Shown here piece by piece: positions 15,263-16,614 of a stretch of DNA of 16,614 nucleotides (positions are counted from its first letter, which is position 1; every line of letters begins with the position of its first letter). This stretch comes from Solidesulfovibrio magneticus (lineage in GTDB: Bacteria; Desulfobacterota; Desulfovibrionia; Desulfovibrionales; Desulfovibrionaceae): positions 1 through 16,614 of the forward strand of contig DLGG01000042.1 in NCBI GenBank assembly GCA_002482565.1, written 5' to 3'. A model generated the notes under the pieces. That model ran no database searches and was not told the DNA's origin. It saw nothing but the letters and a program-made list of their open reading frames with translations. Both the position numbers and the translations under genes were made by a program.

Positions 15263-16614
15263 TCAGAACAGCGCCGCGTCGCCCAGCGTCCACAACTGGG
15301 CCCGGCGACCGGTGAGTTCGATTTCCAGGTCAGTCTCCCGGTCGCGCAGCCAGGGCGGCACCACCAGTTCGTAGCGGGCGCTGACGGGCGTCCATCTCTC
15401 GCCGGTGTTTTGCAGGGCGAACAGGAGTTCACGCACGCCATCGGGCCGGGAGCCGTAGACCCGGACCATGCCGTCCCGGCCGACCCTCGGGAAAAGGAGC
15501 AGCCTGTCCCGCCGGGCTGTGACGGGCAGGCGCAAGACGCCCGGCCGTGCCGGGTCGGCCGGGGACAGGGCGGTCCAGGAAGCCTCCTGGTGGTCGGCCA
15601 CCGCAGCGATGTTCTCCCGGGCCGCCAGAAGGGCGGCCTGGCCGATCTCGCCTGGAACGGCGAAGCGCTCTTCCAGGTAGTTGTCGAGCACCGAGGCGGT
15701 CAGGTGGCGCTCGGCCGCGTCCAGGCAGGGGCCGGCCGCATTTGCCGGGCAGAAAAAGGTTTCGACGCCGGTTAGCCGCAAGGTCTGGAGATTGCCGCCG
15801 GCCAGGGTTGGGGTGCGAGAAGCGCAGCGCAGGATCACCGCAACGTCCAGTTCGGCGTAGGGAGCCTCGCGTTTCAGGGCAATCTGGCGCTGGCGGGTGG
15901 GGTCGTAGCCGGTGGACAAGGGAAAAATCAGGGGCGGCTCGTCGTCGAAGCGCACCAGGGCCTGGAGTTGGTTGTCCTGGCCGAGGTTGTCAAAAAGCAC
16001 GTTGATCCGGATTTCCTGGGGCTGCGGCGGGGCGTCGTTGACAAAGGCCAGACGCGCTACGGCGTCGACGTCGTTGCGTACGGGGATGAGGGCCGGCCCC
16101 CGGGCATTTTGATGGAAGCGCAGATCCGCAAGGGCGCTTATTTCGGCAAAAACTCGGTCATAGGCCATGGGCAGGCCGTAGCGGGCCGGCAGGGCCGTGA
16201 CGCGGCGAATCGGATCGCGGGGGACGGCGAGTTCCAGGACGGTGGAGGTTTCGATGGCGTGCCGGACCACGCCCGGACCGAAGCGGGCCAGGAAGGCCGC
16301 TGGGTTGGGAGCCAGATAACCCCAGTGCGCGCCGGCGGCGAAAAGGAGCCGGGCTTCCCGTTCCTCGGGCGTCAGTCGGGGATTGGCCAGGGTCAGGGAG
16401 GGGATAGGCTGGTCGAGATACCAGGAAACGACGTTGCCGTAGAAATCATCGCCGAAGGACAGGATCGTTCCCGGCCGGTCCAGGGCGGCGAGGCCGGCGG
16501 CGGCCAGCTTGTAGTTGTTGCCGATGACCGGGACTTGATAACTGGTCACGGCGTAGAATTTGTCGTGATGGACGGCCAGCGGCAGGAGGATGGCCAGGGC
16601 CAGGGCGGCCAGGG
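15263..16614 (-). CDS. C-terminal part of an unidentified membrane protein (5' end outside window)
   Basis: The frame is open to the window edge; the GTG at 16549 is internal, because upstream codons in the same frame encode a hydrophobic helix (LAALALAILLPLAVHH). The visible 450 residues are this final helix followed by a long soluble domain of about 430 residues. It begins with NNYKLAAAGLAALDRPGTIL and contains SFGDDFYGNVVSWYLDQP. A membrane part followed by a large soluble C-terminal domain is reminiscent of GT-C type glycosyltransferases, but I recognise no decisive motif, and this is only a guess. It reads toward nrdG on the same strand, with a 386-base gap and no clear terminator. Confidence 0.7.
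   Translation of the reverse strand, partial: LAALALAILLPLAVHHDKFYAVTSYQVPVIGNNYKLAAAGLAALDRPGTILSFGDDFYGNVVSWYLDQPIPSLTLANPRLTPEEREARLLFAAGAHWGYLAPNPAAFLARFGPGVVRHAIETSTVLELAVPRDPIRRVTALPARYGLPMAYDRVFAEISALADLRFHQNARGPALIPVRNDVDAVARLAFVNDAPPQPQEIRINVLFDNLGQDNQLQALVRFDDEPPLIFPLSTGYDPTRQRQIALKREAPYAELDVAVILRCASRTPTLAGGNLQTLRLTGVETFFCPANAAGPCLDAAERHLTASVLDNYLEERFAVPGEIGQAALLAARENIAAVADHQEASWTALSPADPARPGVLRLPVTARRDRLLLFPRVGRDGMVRVYGSRPDGVRELLFALQNTGERWTPVSARYELVVPPWLRDRETDLEIELTGRRAQLWTLGDAALF

Overview
The window is about 16.6 kb of GC-rich bacterial DNA. The gene content suggests an anaerobic Gram-negative bacterium: an oxygen-sensitive class III ribonucleotide reductase with its activase, a DsbD-type periplasmic thiol reductase and a periplasmic binding-protein transporter. 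The overall style resembles Desulfovibrio-type sulfate reducers. That placement is inference from protein style and base composition; no rRNA or other marker gene is present.

Layout, left to right. (1) The 3' part of a dsbD-like gene. (2) A complete four-gene polar amino acid ABC transporter operon on the + strand (ATPase, binding protein, two permeases). It has strong hairpins between the binding protein and the first permease, and a classical terminator downstream. (3) A roughly 450-base intergenic region with that terminator and an elaborate nested palindrome, then a membrane-anchored alpha/beta hydrolase. (4) A minus-strand NfeD / SPFH (stomatin-like) membrane operon. (5) An isolated amidohydrolase whose 3' end overlaps the 3' end of convergent hflX. 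(6) A clearly AT-richer patch (about 11264-11692) holding a small cysteine-rich protein. It abuts a minus-strand MNT-type nucleotidyltransferase gene whose HEPN partner is cut off after about 19 recognisable codons. (7) The nrdG-nrdD operon on the minus strand with a strong terminator. (8) The 3' part of a large unidentified membrane protein gene on the minus strand.

Most of the window is ordinary housekeeping and transport. I did not find a convincing new multi-gene system. The points most worth checking are: hflX, whose conserved N-terminus continues about 30 codons beyond the first ATG with no ATG, GTG or TTG but with a well-placed Shine-Dalgarno before an ATC codon; the decayed MNT/HEPN toxin-antitoxin pair at the edge of a foreign-looking segment; the nested palindrome at 5451-5518; and the paired hairpins downstream of the binding-protein gene.
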